Shown here: positions 63,481 to 64,000 of the stretch, piece by piece
Position numbering within the stretch: position 1 is the stretch's first letter
Layout: each line of letters starts with the position of its first letter
Assembly (NCBI GenBank): GCA_012932295.1
Contig: JAAONU010000014.1
Location: 17,662,251 to 17,726,250 of the forward strand
DNA from: Cyclina sinensis
Lineage: Eukaryota; Mollusca; Bivalvia; Venerida; Veneridae
Direction of reading: 5' to 3'
Length of the DNA: 64,000 bases
The notes under the pieces: model-generated
Seen by the model: only the letters and a program-made list of their open reading frames with translations
Told to the model about the DNA's origin: nothing
Databases searched by the model: none
Position numbers and translations under genes: made by a program

Positions 63481-64000
63481 GTGGGGGCGCGAAGATTACT
63501 AAGACAGTCTTTAAAAATCACAGTGCACATACTTATACCTGTTGAATTATGAAACTCACGCAGAAACATTATGGTAAGCAAGAGACTGTATTGTGGTGCA
63601 TATATAGACTTATTACGGTTGTGCATTTTCTTTAGATTTGTTGTCCATAAGCCTTTGTTTTTTCATGCTGTGATATATAAACATTGATAGGCCTATATGA
63701 GATTTTAGTGTATGATAGTGAATATCAGTAAAAAATATTAATTTGTGAGAATATTCGAGTGATTCGTGTGCCTGCGTTAGAGGTATATGTAGTCTAATCT
63801 TAGAATAATTATATTTTCCTATTTAGAATTTATACCTGCTTGTGATTTTTATTATACCCATTTCTTCCGCACCTGCATATAAAATACTCATGGCATTAAG
63901 TTAAAAAATATTAGCAGAGGGTTCCTTTATTAAGGCGACATGTTTAATGCCGTTATGTCTTTTTTACAACATGTACACACTAAATCAAGTTTTACAATGT

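Overview
The window is eukaryotic and most likely from a bivalve mollusc. The DNA is AT-rich, genes are intron-rich with GT-AG junctions, and there is a degenerate Tc1-like element, short TIR elements, tRNA-derived SINEs, LINE 3' fragments and several minisatellites. The clam-like assignment rests on the look of the repeats and proteins and was not tested by a search.

Layout. (1) 1-~7725, + strand: 3' part of an OBI1/RNF219-like ORC ubiquitin ligase gene, ending in a ~3 kb coding exon with a ~3 kb 3'UTR that carries a MITE. (2) 8407-9905: a dead Tc1-like DD34E transposon. (3) 10222-17814: a cluster of three calmodulin-like EF-hand genes (two +, one - convergent with the second) sharing exon architecture. 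Most of their Ca2+ loops are degenerate, and one intron is GC-AG. A 10 x 23 bp minisatellite follows the first gene, and a 16 x 79 bp minisatellite lies at 18732-19991. (4) 20000-22344: no gene seen. (5) 22345-52427: the most unusual region. A ~7.1 kb segment is present four times head-to-tail. Each copy carries the four main exons of an unrecognised secreted, cysteine-rich protein with a hydrophobic C-terminal tail (GPI-like). Three copies keep the reading frame; copy 2 has a 7 bp deletion. A separate leader exon is seen only once, before copy 1, although each copy also has an in-frame ATG that could supply its own signal peptide. (6) 52428-54442: no gene seen. (7) 54443-63423, + strand: a 15-exon gene for a 642-residue type I membrane protein with four CUB domains; one intron holds a tRNA-Leu(CAG) gene.

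The genes do not form one pathway. The two right-hand loci both encode cell-surface proteins. The four-copy array is the best candidate for an undescribed, recently expanding family: its exons differ mainly at synonymous sites between diverged copies, while introns and flanks differ more and carry indels. All splice models are by eye, supported by matching intron phases and total coding lengths divisible by three; no transcript or database evidence was available.
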